Assembly: GCA_937877515.1 (NCBI GenBank)
Contig: CALFIX010000034.1
Coordinates: 25,183-89,182 of the forward strand
From: an uncultured Treponema sp.
Lineage (GTDB): Bacteria > Spirochaetota > Spirochaetia > Treponematales > Treponemataceae
Direction of reading: 5' to 3'
Length of the DNA: 64,000 nt
Part shown: in pieces, positions 32,163 through 40,506 of the stretch
Numbering within the stretch: position 1 is the first letter of the stretch
Layout: every line of letters begins with the position of its first letter
Position numbers and translations under genes: made by a program
The notes under the pieces: model-generated
Told to the model about the DNA's origin: nothing
Databases searched by the model: none
Seen by the model: the letters and a program-made list of their open reading frames with translations, nothing else

Positions 32163-32252
32163 GTCTTAAATTCGAAAAAGAGCGGAGTTGTGCAGGTATT
32201 CTCCTTACACAGCCACAAAGAAAAACAACACAGCTCCGCTTTTCCTTTTTTT
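32141..32252 (+). ncRNA. Structured leader RNA with internal terminator (attenuator or sRNA)
   Basis: GCGGAGTTGTG (32182-32192) pairs with CACAGCTCCGC (32229-32239; one G-U), extended by AAAAG/CTTTT, and is followed by TTTT and then seven T residues to 32252. An alternative stem, TGTGCAGG (32189-32196) with CCTTACACA (32203-32211), shares the 5' arm. The RNA would be about 110 nt, ending 11 nt before the DUF3793 start codon. It could be an attenuator or a metal-regulated small RNA. No known riboswitch class is recognised. Confidence 0.55.
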
Positions 32253-32263
32253 GAGGGAAGGTT

Positions 32264-32866
32264 ATGACTCTTGAACAAACTGTTTTACAATGTGCTTCCC
32301 CTGCACTTTGCGGAATAAAAAGTGCCTGTCTATTTTCTCTTTCAAAAAAAAATCCACAAAAAGAAATCTCTCAAATACATAAATGGAACAGAGAACTTTC
32401 TAGTTGCGGAAAAACATTTGTAATAATTCCAAGAAAAGAAAAGCCTGTTTTAGTTTTTATTTATGATAAAGCTCTTATAGAACTAACATTAAATTCAAAA
32501 GATGCCCTCTCATACCTTAAAGAAAAAAATTATCCTGTAACAAAAGGAAGTAAAGCTTTAATTGCAGAACTCATAAAACGCCTTTATGCTTCTAATTCAG
32601 AAGACTTTCCTCACGAGATTGGACTTTTTTTAGGTTACCCCTTAAAAGATGTAATAGCATTTGAAAAAGACAATGGTAAAGAAAGCAAATACACAGGAGC
32701 ATGGCAAGTATACGGAAACGTTCAAGAAGCATGCCAAACTATGCAGCTTTACAAAGAATGTAGAGATTCCTGCTTTAAGCTTTTAGAAAAAGGAATGAAC
32801 ATTACAAACATCACACTAAACTGGTTAACATTAAAAAATAAAATGCTAGATAAGGAGGCATGTTAA
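32264..32866 (+). CDS. DUF3793 family protein
   Basis: The 200-residue protein matches the DUF3793 pattern: an early ALCGIKSACLFSL block, a central sheet (TFVIIPRKEKPVLVFIYD), the family block HEIGLFLGYPLKDVIAFEKD near residue 125 and YTGAWQVYGNVQEA. Its biochemical function is not known to me. The gene ends one base before the flavodoxin ATG, so both products are probably needed together. The promoter carries the same operators as the FTR1/P19 iron locus, suggesting use under metal limitation. A GAGGGAAGG ribosome-binding site precedes the ATG. Confidence 0.85.
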   Translation: MTLEQTVLQCASPALCGIKSACLFSLSKKNPQKEISQIHKWNRELSSCGKTFVIIPRKEKPVLVFIYDKALIELTLNSKDALSYLKEKNYPVTKGSKALIAELIKRLYASNSEDFPHEIGLFLGYPLKDVIAFEKDNGKESKYTGAWQVYGNVQEACQTMQLYKECRDSCFKLLEKGMNITNITLNWLTLKNKMLDKEAC

Positions 32867-33283
32867 ATGAAAAAGGCAATTGTATACGCAAGTACTACAG
32901 GAAACACCGAAGCTATGGCAAAGGCTGTAGAAGAAGGTGCAAGAGCAACCGGTGCAGAAATCTATTTTAGCACAGCAGACAGTGCAGATGAAGCAAAAGT
33001 TCTTGCTAGCGATGTACTTATCTTAGGAAGCCCTGCTATGGGTGATGAAGTTTTGGAAGACAGCATGGAAGATTTCTTTTCTAAAATTGAAGGAAGTCTT
33101 TCAGGAAAAAAAGTTGCAATCTTTGGTTCCTACGACTGGGGCGACGGACAATGGCTTCGCGACTGGGCAAGACGCATTTCTAATGCAGGAGCAACAGTTC
33201 TTAACGGAGAAGGACTAAAGGGAAACCTAGAGCCAGATGATGATGTTATTGCTGAATGTAAGGCTCTTGGAGAAATTCAGTAA
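32867..33283 (+). CDS. Flavodoxin
   Basis: A 138-residue short-chain flavodoxin with the FMN phosphate loop YASTTGNTEAMAKAV near residue 7, the first isoalloxazine loop around LGSPAMGDE and the second around FGSYDWGDGQW. It carries single electrons and commonly replaces ferredoxin when iron is scarce. It is also the usual donor for activases such as PflA. It directly follows DUF3793 under the tandem operators, and GGAGG lies at the end of the preceding gene. Confidence 0.93.
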   Translation: MKKAIVYASTTGNTEAMAKAVEEGARATGAEIYFSTADSADEAKVLASDVLILGSPAMGDEVLEDSMEDFFSKIEGSLSGKKVAIFGSYDWGDGQWLRDWARRISNAGATVLNGEGLKGNLEPDDDVIAECKALGEIQ

Positions 33284-33344
33284 AGCAACTTATCAAAGAG
33301 AGGAAGTAATAGGCACTAAAAAGCCAATACTTTGTGTGCGTTTA

Positions 33345-33387
33345 GCCTGTTGTAATGTACGTTGTACTTACGGCAGGCATTTTTTTT
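33345..33387 (+). terminator. Intrinsic terminator after flavodoxin
   Basis: GCCTG (33345-33349) pairs with CAGGC (33374-33378), with GTAA/TTAC continuing the stem inside; eight T residues follow (33380-33387). Confidence 0.85.
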
Positions 33388-33390
33388 GAG

Positions 33391-33454
33391 GCATAGCTAA
33401 TATGGCATATCCAACAATTTGTGACATAGCTGACAATTTATGGCATAGCTGACA
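33391..33454. repeat. Three imperfect direct repeats of RCATAGCTRAYA
   Basis: GCATAGCTAATA at 33391, ACATAGCTGACA at 33424 and GCATAGCTGACA at 33443 lie between the flavodoxin terminator and the rnhA promoter. Function unknown. Confidence 0.5.
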
Positions 33455-33464
33455 GTGACCGGCA

Positions 33465-33493
33465 TGGACACAAGAAAGCTTTTAGAGTAAATT
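33465..33493 (+). promoter_or_regulatory. Leaderless-type promoter of rnhA
   Basis: TGGACA (33465-33470), a 17-nt spacer and TAAATT (33488-33493), then six nucleotides to the ATG at 33500. There is no ribosome-binding site. Confidence 0.5.
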
Positions 33494-33499
33494 AGTCTC

Positions 33500-33961
33500 A
33501 TGGAAAATTTAGACTCATCTTTAGTTGTATATACCGACGGCGGATGCAGCGGAAACCCGGGACCAGGTGGCTGGGGCTGCGTTATCATAGATGAAACAAA
33601 AGAAACTCTTTTAAGCGGTGGAGAAGAATACACAACAAATAACCGCATGGAATTAAAAGCTGCAATTGAAGCTTTAAGATTTATTGTAGAGAACGAAAGT
33701 CTAAAAGCACGCCCTGTTGCAGTTTATTCAGACAGTCAATATGTAAAAAATGGAATTACAAGCTGGATAAACAATTGGAAGAAAAACGGCTGGAAGACGG
33801 CAAGTAAAAAGCCTGTCTTAAACAAAGAACTCTGGATAGAGCTGGACACTTTTTATAATCAGCTTAACATTGAATGGAAATGGGTAAAGGGGCATGCTGG
33901 TATAAAGTACAACGAAGTGTGCGACCAGCTATGCCAAAAAGAAATGCAAAAGTTTTTATAG
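33500..33961 (+). CDS. rnhA: Ribonuclease HI
   Basis: A 153-residue enzyme with the four catalytic acids of RNase HI in order: Asp in VVYTDGGCSGNPGPGGWG, Glu in NNRMELKAAIEAL, Asp in VYSDSQYVKNGI and Asp in NEVCDQLCQKEM, plus the WVKGHAG loop. It cuts RNA in RNA-DNA hybrids during replication and R-loop removal. Its length matches the family. The promoter is leaderless in type. The end overlaps the convergent PII-like gene by 6 nt. Confidence 0.94.
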   Translation: MENLDSSLVVYTDGGCSGNPGPGGWGCVIIDETKETLLSGGEEYTTNNRMELKAAIEALRFIVENESLKARPVAVYSDSQYVKNGITSWINNWKKNGWKTASKKPVLNKELWIELDTFYNQLNIEWKWVKGHAGIKYNEVCDQLCQKEMQKFL

Positions 33962-34243
33962 CTCTTCTGCCTTTACGACAAAGAGTTTTATACCTTCGCG
34001 GTTAAACTTTTCTTTTGTACCTTTTATAACAGCCTTTACCATTGGAAGGTCTTTGTCTTCTACATAAGTTACAAGAACAAAGTTTGTTTCAGGCCAGGTG
34101 GAAGTGCCCAGTTTGTAGTCATCTCCACCGCGTCCGTATGCCAAAGGAATTGTAGTGTAAAGAATTCCGGGAATGTACTGTTCTAAGGCTTCCTTAATGT
34201 CATCTTCTACAGATTTATTTGAAACAATCTCGCAGCGGTACAT
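33956..34243 (-). CDS. PII-like small protein linked to an RND pump
   Basis: The 95-residue protein has the length and alternating strand-helix pattern of PII/CutA-type ferredoxin-like folds (MYRCEIVSNKSVEDDIKEAL; NFVLVTYVEDKDLPMVKAVI). A glycine-rich loop (IPLAYGRGGDDYKLGTSTW) sits where PII proteins have the T-loop. It overlaps the end of the RND pump gene by one base and is the last gene of that operon, so a regulatory role on the pump is inferred. Ligand unknown. Confidence 0.65.
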   Translation of the reverse strand: MYRCEIVSNKSVEDDIKEALEQYIPGILYTTIPLAYGRGGDDYKLGTSTWPETNFVLVTYVEDKDLPMVKAVIKGTKEKFNREGIKLFVVKAEEL

Positions 34244-37200
34244 TACTCTTCCTCCTTTTTGTCGCTAGAAAATTCACTAGGAATTTCTACTTTAATTCGG
34301 CTCATGCTTCCTTTTTTCTCTTTCATAATAAGAGAATACAAAACTGGAATAAAGAAAAGCGTAATGAATGTAGAACTAGTTAATCCACCAACAACTGCCA
34401 TACCAATCGGCTGCATCATTCCTGCACTACCGCTTGTAGCAAAGCACATCGGAAGCATGCCAAGAATTGTAGTAAGAGTTGTCATTAAAACTGGTCTAAG
34501 ACGGCTACTACCTGCTTCAAGACAAGCTTCTTTCATCTTCATTCCGCGGTCAATTAAAAGGTTTGTATAGTCAACTAAAATAATTCCGTTATTTACAACA
34601 ATACCAACCAGCATTATAAGACCTACTGCACTCATAATGCTTATGGGCTGCCCCGTAAGCTTGTAAATAAACACTACACCTATTGCAAGAAATGGAATTG
34701 TGCTTAAGTTAATCAGAGGTGCTTTAATACTTTCGTAAGTTGCTGCCATAACACCAAAAACTAAAATTATTGCCATAAGAATAATCTTTGAAAAAACAGC
34801 TCCCTGCTCTTTTGTGTCTTTCCATGAACCTTCGTAGCTTACAGTTACGTTATCTGGAATAATAAAACTCTTTGCAATACCTTCTTTTATGTCTTGCTCT
34901 ACAAGGTTAGCGTTACGTTTACTAATTATATTTCCTGTTACGTGAACAATGCGGCTTCTGTTTTCGTGGCTGATTGAAACTGGTCCCAGGCCTTTTACAA
35001 CACGGGCAAAGTTTGCAACACTTACCCTGCCCTTTGTGCCTGTAACATAAATCTGCTCTAAGTCTAAAACCTGCTGTCTGTCTTCCGGGCGAAGCATTAC
35101 ATAAACTGTGTATTCATCTCCGTCTTTACGGAACACAGTGCTTGCTTTACCTTCTATACTGTAGTTTATTTCGTTTGCAACAGTGTTTACGTTTACACCA
35201 AAGTTATAGGCTCTTTCTCTGTCTATTTCTATTTCTACCTGAGGAAGACCTTCTGAGGTGTCTATGCTTGGCTCTCCAATGTCTGGAATTTCACTCATTA
35301 CATCAGAAACCTGCTTTGCAACGGCAAGAGCTGCGTCCAGGCTTGAAGAACGAATTGCAATGTCTAAGTCATCACCGGTCATCTGGCTCATACCACGACC
35401 AAAACTAAATGTTGCATCAGGGAATTCGTCAAAGTGAGCACGAAGTTTATTTTTTACGGTTGTGTCGTTATCAATCTGTTCAGAACTTTCTGGAAGCTGA
35501 ATGGTAATTGTTCCCTTGTAGCTTTTACCGTTCCAACCGCCACCTATGCTGGTTGTTAAGACTGTGTATCCTTTTACCTCGTTCTCTATAATTTCCTGAA
35601 CCTGATTTACTACAGTCTGTGTCTGCTCAAGAGTCGTTCCAACAGGAAGGTTTACGTTAAGCGTAATGCTGTCGTCATGTCCCATCGGCATAAGGTTTAT
35701 GCGTAAAGTTGGAATAAATATAAAAGAAATTAAAAGGGCTCCAACGCAGACTAAAATGGTAACAAGTCTGTGATTCAATGCTTTCTGTAAAATCCAGCGG
35801 TATCCCAGGCGGACTTTATCCTGTACCTTGTTAAAGAAACCATAAAGTGCTTTTAAAATCGGGTTAGTAACAGGGTGTTCATTACGGTTTGTTAGAGGTA
35901 AAAAGTGACCTGCCAAAACAGGAACTAAGAAGATTGCAACAAAGAGTGAACTAACCAAAGCTATTACGATTGTAAAGATAATGCCTTTAAACATCTGCCC
36001 CATCATGCCAAGATCTTTCATAAAGAAGAGGAACGGAATAAATACGCAGATTGTCGTAAGGTTACCCGATAAAACGGACATAAGCATTTCCTGGGTTCCA
36101 AGAACGGCGGCAACCTTTGGTTTTGCTCCGCGTGCACGGTAAACGTAAATGTTTTCTATCATAACAACGGATGCATCTACTATCATACCTACACCAAGGA
36201 TAAGACCTGTCATTGTTATCATATTGAGGGTAATGCCTGCAAAGTTCATGCAGAGCATTGTGATGATGATTGAAAGCGGAATTGAAACTGCAATAATAAA
36301 CGTACTCTTAAAGGAGCATAGGAATATGAACAGAATCAAAACTGCTAGAAGAAGTCCCTGCCACGCAGAAGTTAAAAGCGTATTTAATGTGTCACGGATT
36401 GAATCTGTATCGTCGCGGATGATTTCAAGGCTTATGTCGCTTGGAAGAGTTTTTTCAAGTTCATCTATTTTCTTGTAAACTTCATTTGCAACATTAACGC
36501 TGTTTTCACCGGACTGCTTTGTAATGGAAACATAAACGCCCGGCTCACCGTTTATGTAAACCAGGCTTGAGGCATCCTTGTAGCCCATAAAGGCTCTTCC
36601 AAGGTCGCTAAGCTTTACATCATAACCGTTTAACGTGGTAATTACGGTGTTGTTGATTTCTTCTATGCTGGAATATTCCCCGACTGTACGGATTGAATAA
36701 TCTAACGTACCTTCGGTAATGGTTCCGCCACCTAACTCCAGGTTTTGCGTAGCCAGTGCGCTTGCCACAGTGCTCAGCGTTAAGCCGTAAGCCTGCAAAC
36801 GATTCTGCTCCAACTCTACGCGAACGATTGCCGTTCGTCCGCCGAAAGTGGTTGCCTCAGCTACACCATTTGCCTGCTCCAAAACATCCGTTACCTGGTC
36901 ATCTGCAATGGCTTTAAGTTCATCTGTTGTGCGGTTACCTCTAACGGCAATGCGCATAATAGGCATACTGGAAGCGTCCATCTTAAAAATGCTTGTGGTT
37001 ACATCATCCGGTAAGCTCTTTGAAATGCGGTCAAGTTTGTCGCGGACGTCATTTGTGGCAACATCTAAGTCAGTGCCGTAGTTAAACTCTAGCGCAACTG
37101 TGGAAGCTCCCTCAGATGAAGTTGATGTAATGTTTTTTAAGTTAGAAACACTAACAAGTCCACTTTCTATTATATTTGTTACTGATTTTTCTACACTTTC

Positions 37201-37365
37201 AGGTCCTGCATTTGTGTATGTTGCAGAAACCGTAAGATACGGATAGTCAACATCAGGCATAAGACTTATTGCTGTATTGCTTAACGTAAAGACACCTACA
37301 AGTCCTAAGAGCACAAATACCATTAGGGTTAAAAGCGGGTGCTGCAAAGTTTTTTCACTAATCAT
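34243..37365 (-). CDS. RND-family efflux transporter (HAE1/AcrB type)
   Basis: The 1040-residue inner-membrane pump starts MISEKTLQHPLLTLMVFVLL, has about twelve helices and two large periplasmic domains. The helix-4 region GLILGVGMIVDASVVMIENIY contains the proton-relay Asp pair position, and a second-half GLIMLVGIVVNNGIILVDY block is also present. It works as a trimer with the membrane-fusion and TolC-like proteins encoded upstream to expel drugs, detergents or lipophilic compounds. Substrate unknown. It starts 17 nt after the fusion-protein gene and overlaps the PII-like gene by one base. Confidence 0.93.
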   Translation of the reverse strand: MISEKTLQHPLLTLMVFVLLGLVGVFTLSNTAISLMPDVDYPYLTVSATYTNAGPESVEKSVTNIIESGLVSVSNLKNITSTSSEGASTVALEFNYGTDLDVATNDVRDKLDRISKSLPDDVTTSIFKMDASSMPIMRIAVRGNRTTDELKAIADDQVTDVLEQANGVAEATTFGGRTAIVRVELEQNRLQAYGLTLSTVASALATQNLELGGGTITEGTLDYSIRTVGEYSSIEEINNTVITTLNGYDVKLSDLGRAFMGYKDASSLVYINGEPGVYVSITKQSGENSVNVANEVYKKIDELEKTLPSDISLEIIRDDTDSIRDTLNTLLTSAWQGLLLAVLILFIFLCSFKSTFIIAVSIPLSIIITMLCMNFAGITLNMITMTGLILGVGMIVDASVVMIENIYVYRARGAKPKVAAVLGTQEMLMSVLSGNLTTICVFIPFLFFMKDLGMMGQMFKGIIFTIVIALVSSLFVAIFLVPVLAGHFLPLTNRNEHPVTNPILKALYGFFNKVQDKVRLGYRWILQKALNHRLVTILVCVGALLISFIFIPTLRINLMPMGHDDSITLNVNLPVGTTLEQTQTVVNQVQEIIENEVKGYTVLTTSIGGGWNGKSYKGTITIQLPESSEQIDNDTTVKNKLRAHFDEFPDATFSFGRGMSQMTGDDLDIAIRSSSLDAALAVAKQVSDVMSEIPDIGEPSIDTSEGLPQVEIEIDRERAYNFGVNVNTVANEINYSIEGKASTVFRKDGDEYTVYVMLRPEDRQQVLDLEQIYVTGTKGRVSVANFARVVKGLGPVSISHENRSRIVHVTGNIISKRNANLVEQDIKEGIAKSFIIPDNVTVSYEGSWKDTKEQGAVFSKIILMAIILVFGVMAATYESIKAPLINLSTIPFLAIGVVFIYKLTGQPISIMSAVGLIMLVGIVVNNGIILVDYTNLLIDRGMKMKEACLEAGSSRLRPVLMTTLTTILGMLPMCFATSGSAGMMQPIGMAVVGGLTSSTFITLFFIPVLYSLIMKEKKGSMSRIKVEIPSEFSSDKKEEE

Positions 37366-37381
37366 TTTTACCCCGCTATTT

Positions 37382-38359
37382 TTAGAGTGCTATATCATGA
37401 ACAGAAACGCCGTCGCTTACAACACGGATTCCCTCTACTACAACTCTTTCGCCTTCTGTAAGACCTGTTAAAATCTGAACAACGTTATCTACGTTTTTTC
37501 CAAGTGTAACAGGTCTAAGTTCTGCCTTACCGTCCTTTATAACATAAACATTTGATGTATCATTCTTTTCTACGATTGCACCAGAAGGAATTGTAATGGC
37601 CCCAGAATAATCCTGAGTCCATAACTTTACCTTTGCAAACATTCCCGCATTTACACGGGGATCTTTCTTGTCAAAGTTAAGGATTATTTCTTTAGTGCGG
37701 CTTGTGCTATCTACAACCGGAGAAACACGAGTTACTGTCGAAGTAAAAATTGAGTCAGGATATGCTTCTAGAGTGATGTCAGCCTTAAGCCCTGTCTTTA
37801 AAACAGAAACATAACGCTCTGGAACATTTGCCGTAATCTGTAAATTTGAAACATCTCCGATAACAGTAATGGTACTTGCAGTGTTTACTGTAGTACCTGT
37901 CTTTAAAGGGCTTTTAGTAATTGTTCCGCTAATAGGAGCGGTTACAATGCTATGCTTGTATTCAGTTCCTGGAACAGAAGGGTCAACTTCTGCTATTTCG
38001 TCTCCACGCTTTACAGTAGTTCCCAAACTTACAGAAACGCTTACAATCTTTCCACCTATATCAGGAAATACATCTATAGAGCTTTGAGTTTCAATTTCGC
38101 CATTTGTGTTAACATAGTCATGCAAAACACTTTTTGACGCCTCTTGAGTGCGAACAGTTACTACAGTTTGCCCTGCTCCAGACACTCCTCCAAAACCTAA
38201 AAAGCCTCCTCCTTGAGAAGACTTCTTTTTGTATGACACCGTATACAAAACTGTAAGAATAGCTAAAAGAGCCACTATGCCTACAATAATAAACGGCACT
38301 TTCGATTTTTTTTCTGCATTTTTAGAAGCTGAAGCATTTGTAGAAACTTCATCACTCAT
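37382..38359 (-). CDS. Membrane-fusion protein of the RND pump (AcrA/HlyD-like)
   Basis: The 325-residue periplasmic adaptor has an N-terminal membrane anchor (about residues 23-43), a lipoyl-type half motif (VSLGTTVKRGDEIAEVDPS with SGTITKSPLKTGTTV) and a beta-barrel/membrane-proximal domain (NAGMFAKVKL, TIPSGAIVEKNDTSNVYVI). The usual long helical hairpin is short. It bridges the RND pump and the outer-membrane channel. It lies 58 nt after the tolC-like gene, with a small hairpin (GGGAG/CTCCC) between, and 17 nt before the pump gene. Confidence 0.9.
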   Translation of the reverse strand: MSDEVSTNASASKNAEKKSKVPFIIVGIVALLAILTVLYTVSYKKKSSQGGGFLGFGGVSGAGQTVVTVRTQEASKSVLHDYVNTNGEIETQSSIDVFPDIGGKIVSVSVSLGTTVKRGDEIAEVDPSVPGTEYKHSIVTAPISGTITKSPLKTGTTVNTASTITVIGDVSNLQITANVPERYVSVLKTGLKADITLEAYPDSIFTSTVTRVSPVVDSTSRTKEIILNFDKKDPRVNAGMFAKVKLWTQDYSGAITIPSGAIVEKNDTSNVYVIKDGKAELRPVTLGKNVDNVVQILTGLTEGERVVVEGIRVVSDGVSVHDIAL

Positions 38360-38416
38360 ATAAATCTCCTTTCTGTAAGGGAGTTTTTACTCCCCGTCCT
38401 TTTTTTATATTTTCTT

Positions 38417-39775
38417 TTACTCTGCACTTTCAGAAGAAGTTAATCCATCTGTAAGAGTTCCAAACGGAATGCCAAGAGTGTTTTCTAGATTCAATATTGC
38501 CGTAATAAGCGTTGTTGCATTGGAAAGCACGTCTGTCTTTGCACTGTTCAAGTTGTCACGGGCCGTCTGAAGCTCCAGAAGGCTCTTCGTTCCGTGATTA
38601 TAAGCGTCCTCAGTCAGACTTAAAGTCTGCTCTGCAAGACGCACGTTACTCTGCCCAAGTTTCATTGAACTCTGAGTAGACTTTATTGTATTAAGATAAT
38701 TCTGAATGTTTACATCTTCCGTAATTTTCTGACTTTCTATCTGAACATCTAAAGTTTTTATCGTATCCTTTTGAGACTGTATGCTAGTGGCTCCGCTTGA
38801 CCAGGGAATGTAGCCGTCTAACGGAATGCTTACAGAAAGAGTCAAAGCATTTGTGCTCGGATCATTTGCAAACGAAAAGTCTCCTGTACCGCCAGTTCCG
38901 TCAGAATTATTTCCGCTCCAGGAAAGATTGTAAGAAGCAGAAATACTTGGACCCCATGCACTAAAGCGTGTTGCCAAAAGTGAGTTTTCCGCAATCTCCT
39001 TCTGCTTTTCTAAAGATGCCATGGAAGTAGAGGTTTTTCTTATTGAGGAAACATATTCTTCTGTAATCTCCGGTAAAGATAAAACTGAATCCAGAGAGCC
39101 TTCAAGTTCAATTTTTGTGTCCTGAGAGATTCCCAAAATCTGCTTAAAAGAAGCGCGGTTATTTTCGTAAGTGATTTTCTGATTTTCATAAGTTAACTGG
39201 GCGCTCTGAAGCGAAACCTGATCACTCAGGACGTTAACCTGTGCCAAAGTTCCTCTGTTGTACTTTGCAAGGTCTGACTCATACTGTCTCTGAGCACTCT
39301 GAACACTTGCTTCTAGAATTTCAATATATTCTTTTTGATAAAGCAATGTTGTAAAAAGCTGGCGCACATTTAATTCAACAACTTTTACAGCAGTCTCATA
39401 AGTTATTTCCTGATTTTCATAATTTAGTACAGCAGATCTTATGGAAGTAACAACCGAAGGAGAAAGCCCCAAACTAACAGAGCCCCCCGCACTTACGCTG
39501 GAAATGTTTGGGTCCAAAAAAGACTGAGTAAAGGAGCCACTAGCTGTTACGCTGGGAATAAAAGTATTCCATGAATTATTTTTTGCACGCTTATAGGTGC
39601 CAAGTGTAATTTCGCTCTGTTTAATATCTAAGTTTCCGTTTATTGCATACTGAACTGCATCATCTACCGTAAGATGTAAGATTCCATCATCAGATTCCTC
39701 TGCAAAAGAAAATGCTGTAAAAATAAATGCGAAAAATATAAAAACTGCTTTCTTTGTAGAAAAAAGATTTTTCAT
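38417..39775 (-). CDS. TolC-family outer-membrane channel protein
   Basis: A 452-residue outer membrane efflux protein with a signal peptide ending AFSFAEES and the two-repeat TolC plan: paired long helices such as TAVKVVELNVRQLFTTLLYQ and VRLAEQTLSLTEDAYNHGT, with the family block YNHGTKSLLELQTARDNL in the second repeat. It forms the exit duct of the efflux system. It is the first gene of the operon, with AGGAGGAG before its ATG and its own promoter. Confidence 0.9.
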   Translation of the reverse strand: MKNLFSTKKAVFIFFAFIFTAFSFAEESDDGILHLTVDDAVQYAINGNLDIKQSEITLGTYKRAKNNSWNTFIPSVTASGSFTQSFLDPNISSVSAGGSVSLGLSPSVVTSIRSAVLNYENQEITYETAVKVVELNVRQLFTTLLYQKEYIEILEASVQSAQRQYESDLAKYNRGTLAQVNVLSDQVSLQSAQLTYENQKITYENNRASFKQILGISQDTKIELEGSLDSVLSLPEITEEYVSSIRKTSTSMASLEKQKEIAENSLLATRFSAWGPSISASYNLSWSGNNSDGTGGTGDFSFANDPSTNALTLSVSIPLDGYIPWSSGATSIQSQKDTIKTLDVQIESQKITEDVNIQNYLNTIKSTQSSMKLGQSNVRLAEQTLSLTEDAYNHGTKSLLELQTARDNLNSAKTDVLSNATTLITAILNLENTLGIPFGTLTDGLTSSESAE

Positions 39776-39806
39776 AAAATCTCCTCCTGAATTTAACTAC
39801 GATTCT

Positions 39807-39835
39807 AATATAAATGTAAATTATCTTTAAGTAAA
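39807..39835 (-). promoter_or_regulatory. Promoter of the RND efflux operon
   Basis: On the minus strand TTTACT (39835-39830), a 17-nt spacer and TATATT (39812-39807), about 32 nt before the tolC-like ATG. No regulator gene is adjacent. Confidence 0.5.
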
Positions 39836-39913
39836 AAAATTACTGTTATACGCAAATAACTTTTTGTTATTGTAGTAGATAATTGCTTAATTTACTACAG
39901 CCCAAAATCGAGC

Positions 39914-39942
39914 TTGCAAGAGCTTCAAAAAATCAATATACT
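39914..39942 (+). promoter_or_regulatory. Near-leaderless promoter of the YchJ-like gene
   Basis: TTGCAA (39914-39919), a 17-nt spacer and TATACT (39937-39942), then nine nucleotides to the ATG at 39952. No ribosome-binding site is visible. Confidence 0.5.
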
Positions 39943-39951
39943 TCTCACATT

Positions 39952-40464
39952 ATGAGTGAAACAACAGATAACAAACTTTGCCCATGTGGAAGCGGTAAGA
40001 CTTATGCAGAATGCTGCGAGCCACTGCACAAGGGAACGGCAAAAGCTAAGACAGCAGAAGCTTTAATGCGTGCACGCTATTCAGCTTACGAAAAACACGA
40101 AATTGACTTTATTATCAACACCTGCGAGACAGGTGAAAAGATTGCAGAAATAGACCGCAAAGCTACAGAAGACTGGAGCCGCAAAAGCACTTGGCATGGT
40201 CTAAAAATTTTGCGCACCGAAAAGGGCGGCGAAAACGACGAAGAAGGCATTGTAGAATTTGAAGCAACTTACACTCAAAAAGGTATCCGCGATATTCACC
40301 ATGAAATTGCAGGCTTTAAGAAAATAAACGGCGAATGGCTTTACAGCGAGGGCATGATGAGACCTACAACCGTTGTACGCGAAACAAGAAAAATTGGTCG
40401 TAACGAACCATGTCCATGTGGGAGCGGTAAAAAGTACAAGCAGTGCTGCGGAAAAAATGCCTAG
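39952..40464 (+). CDS. YchJ-family (UPF0225) protein with two SEC-C zinc motifs
   Basis: A 170-residue protein with SEC-C motifs at both ends, CPCGSGKTYAECCEPL near residue 9 and CPCGSGKKYKQCCG at the C-terminus. They enclose the YchJ core (ALMRARYSAYEKHEIDFII; WHGLKILRTEKGG). SEC-C motifs bind zinc, as in SecA; the role of YchJ proteins is unknown to me. The frame opens at 39883, but the ATG at 39952 fits both the motif position and the promoter. The RlmB-like gene follows after 43 nt. Confidence 0.85.
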   Translation: MSETTDNKLCPCGSGKTYAECCEPLHKGTAKAKTAEALMRARYSAYEKHEIDFIINTCETGEKIAEIDRKATEDWSRKSTWHGLKILRTEKGGENDEEGIVEFEATYTQKGIRDIHHEIAGFKKINGEWLYSEGMMRPTTVVRETRKIGRNEPCPCGSGKKYKQCCGKNA

Positions 40465-40506
40465 TAAGCTTTAAATAAAAAAGCATCAGCCTTACTTAAG
40501 AAAAGA

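Noticed and set aside
38362..38415. GGGAG/CTCCC hairpin between tolC-like and fusion-protein genes as a terminator
   Set aside because: The stem is only about 6 bp with no T-tract on the minus strand; it is more likely an intercistronic processing feature.
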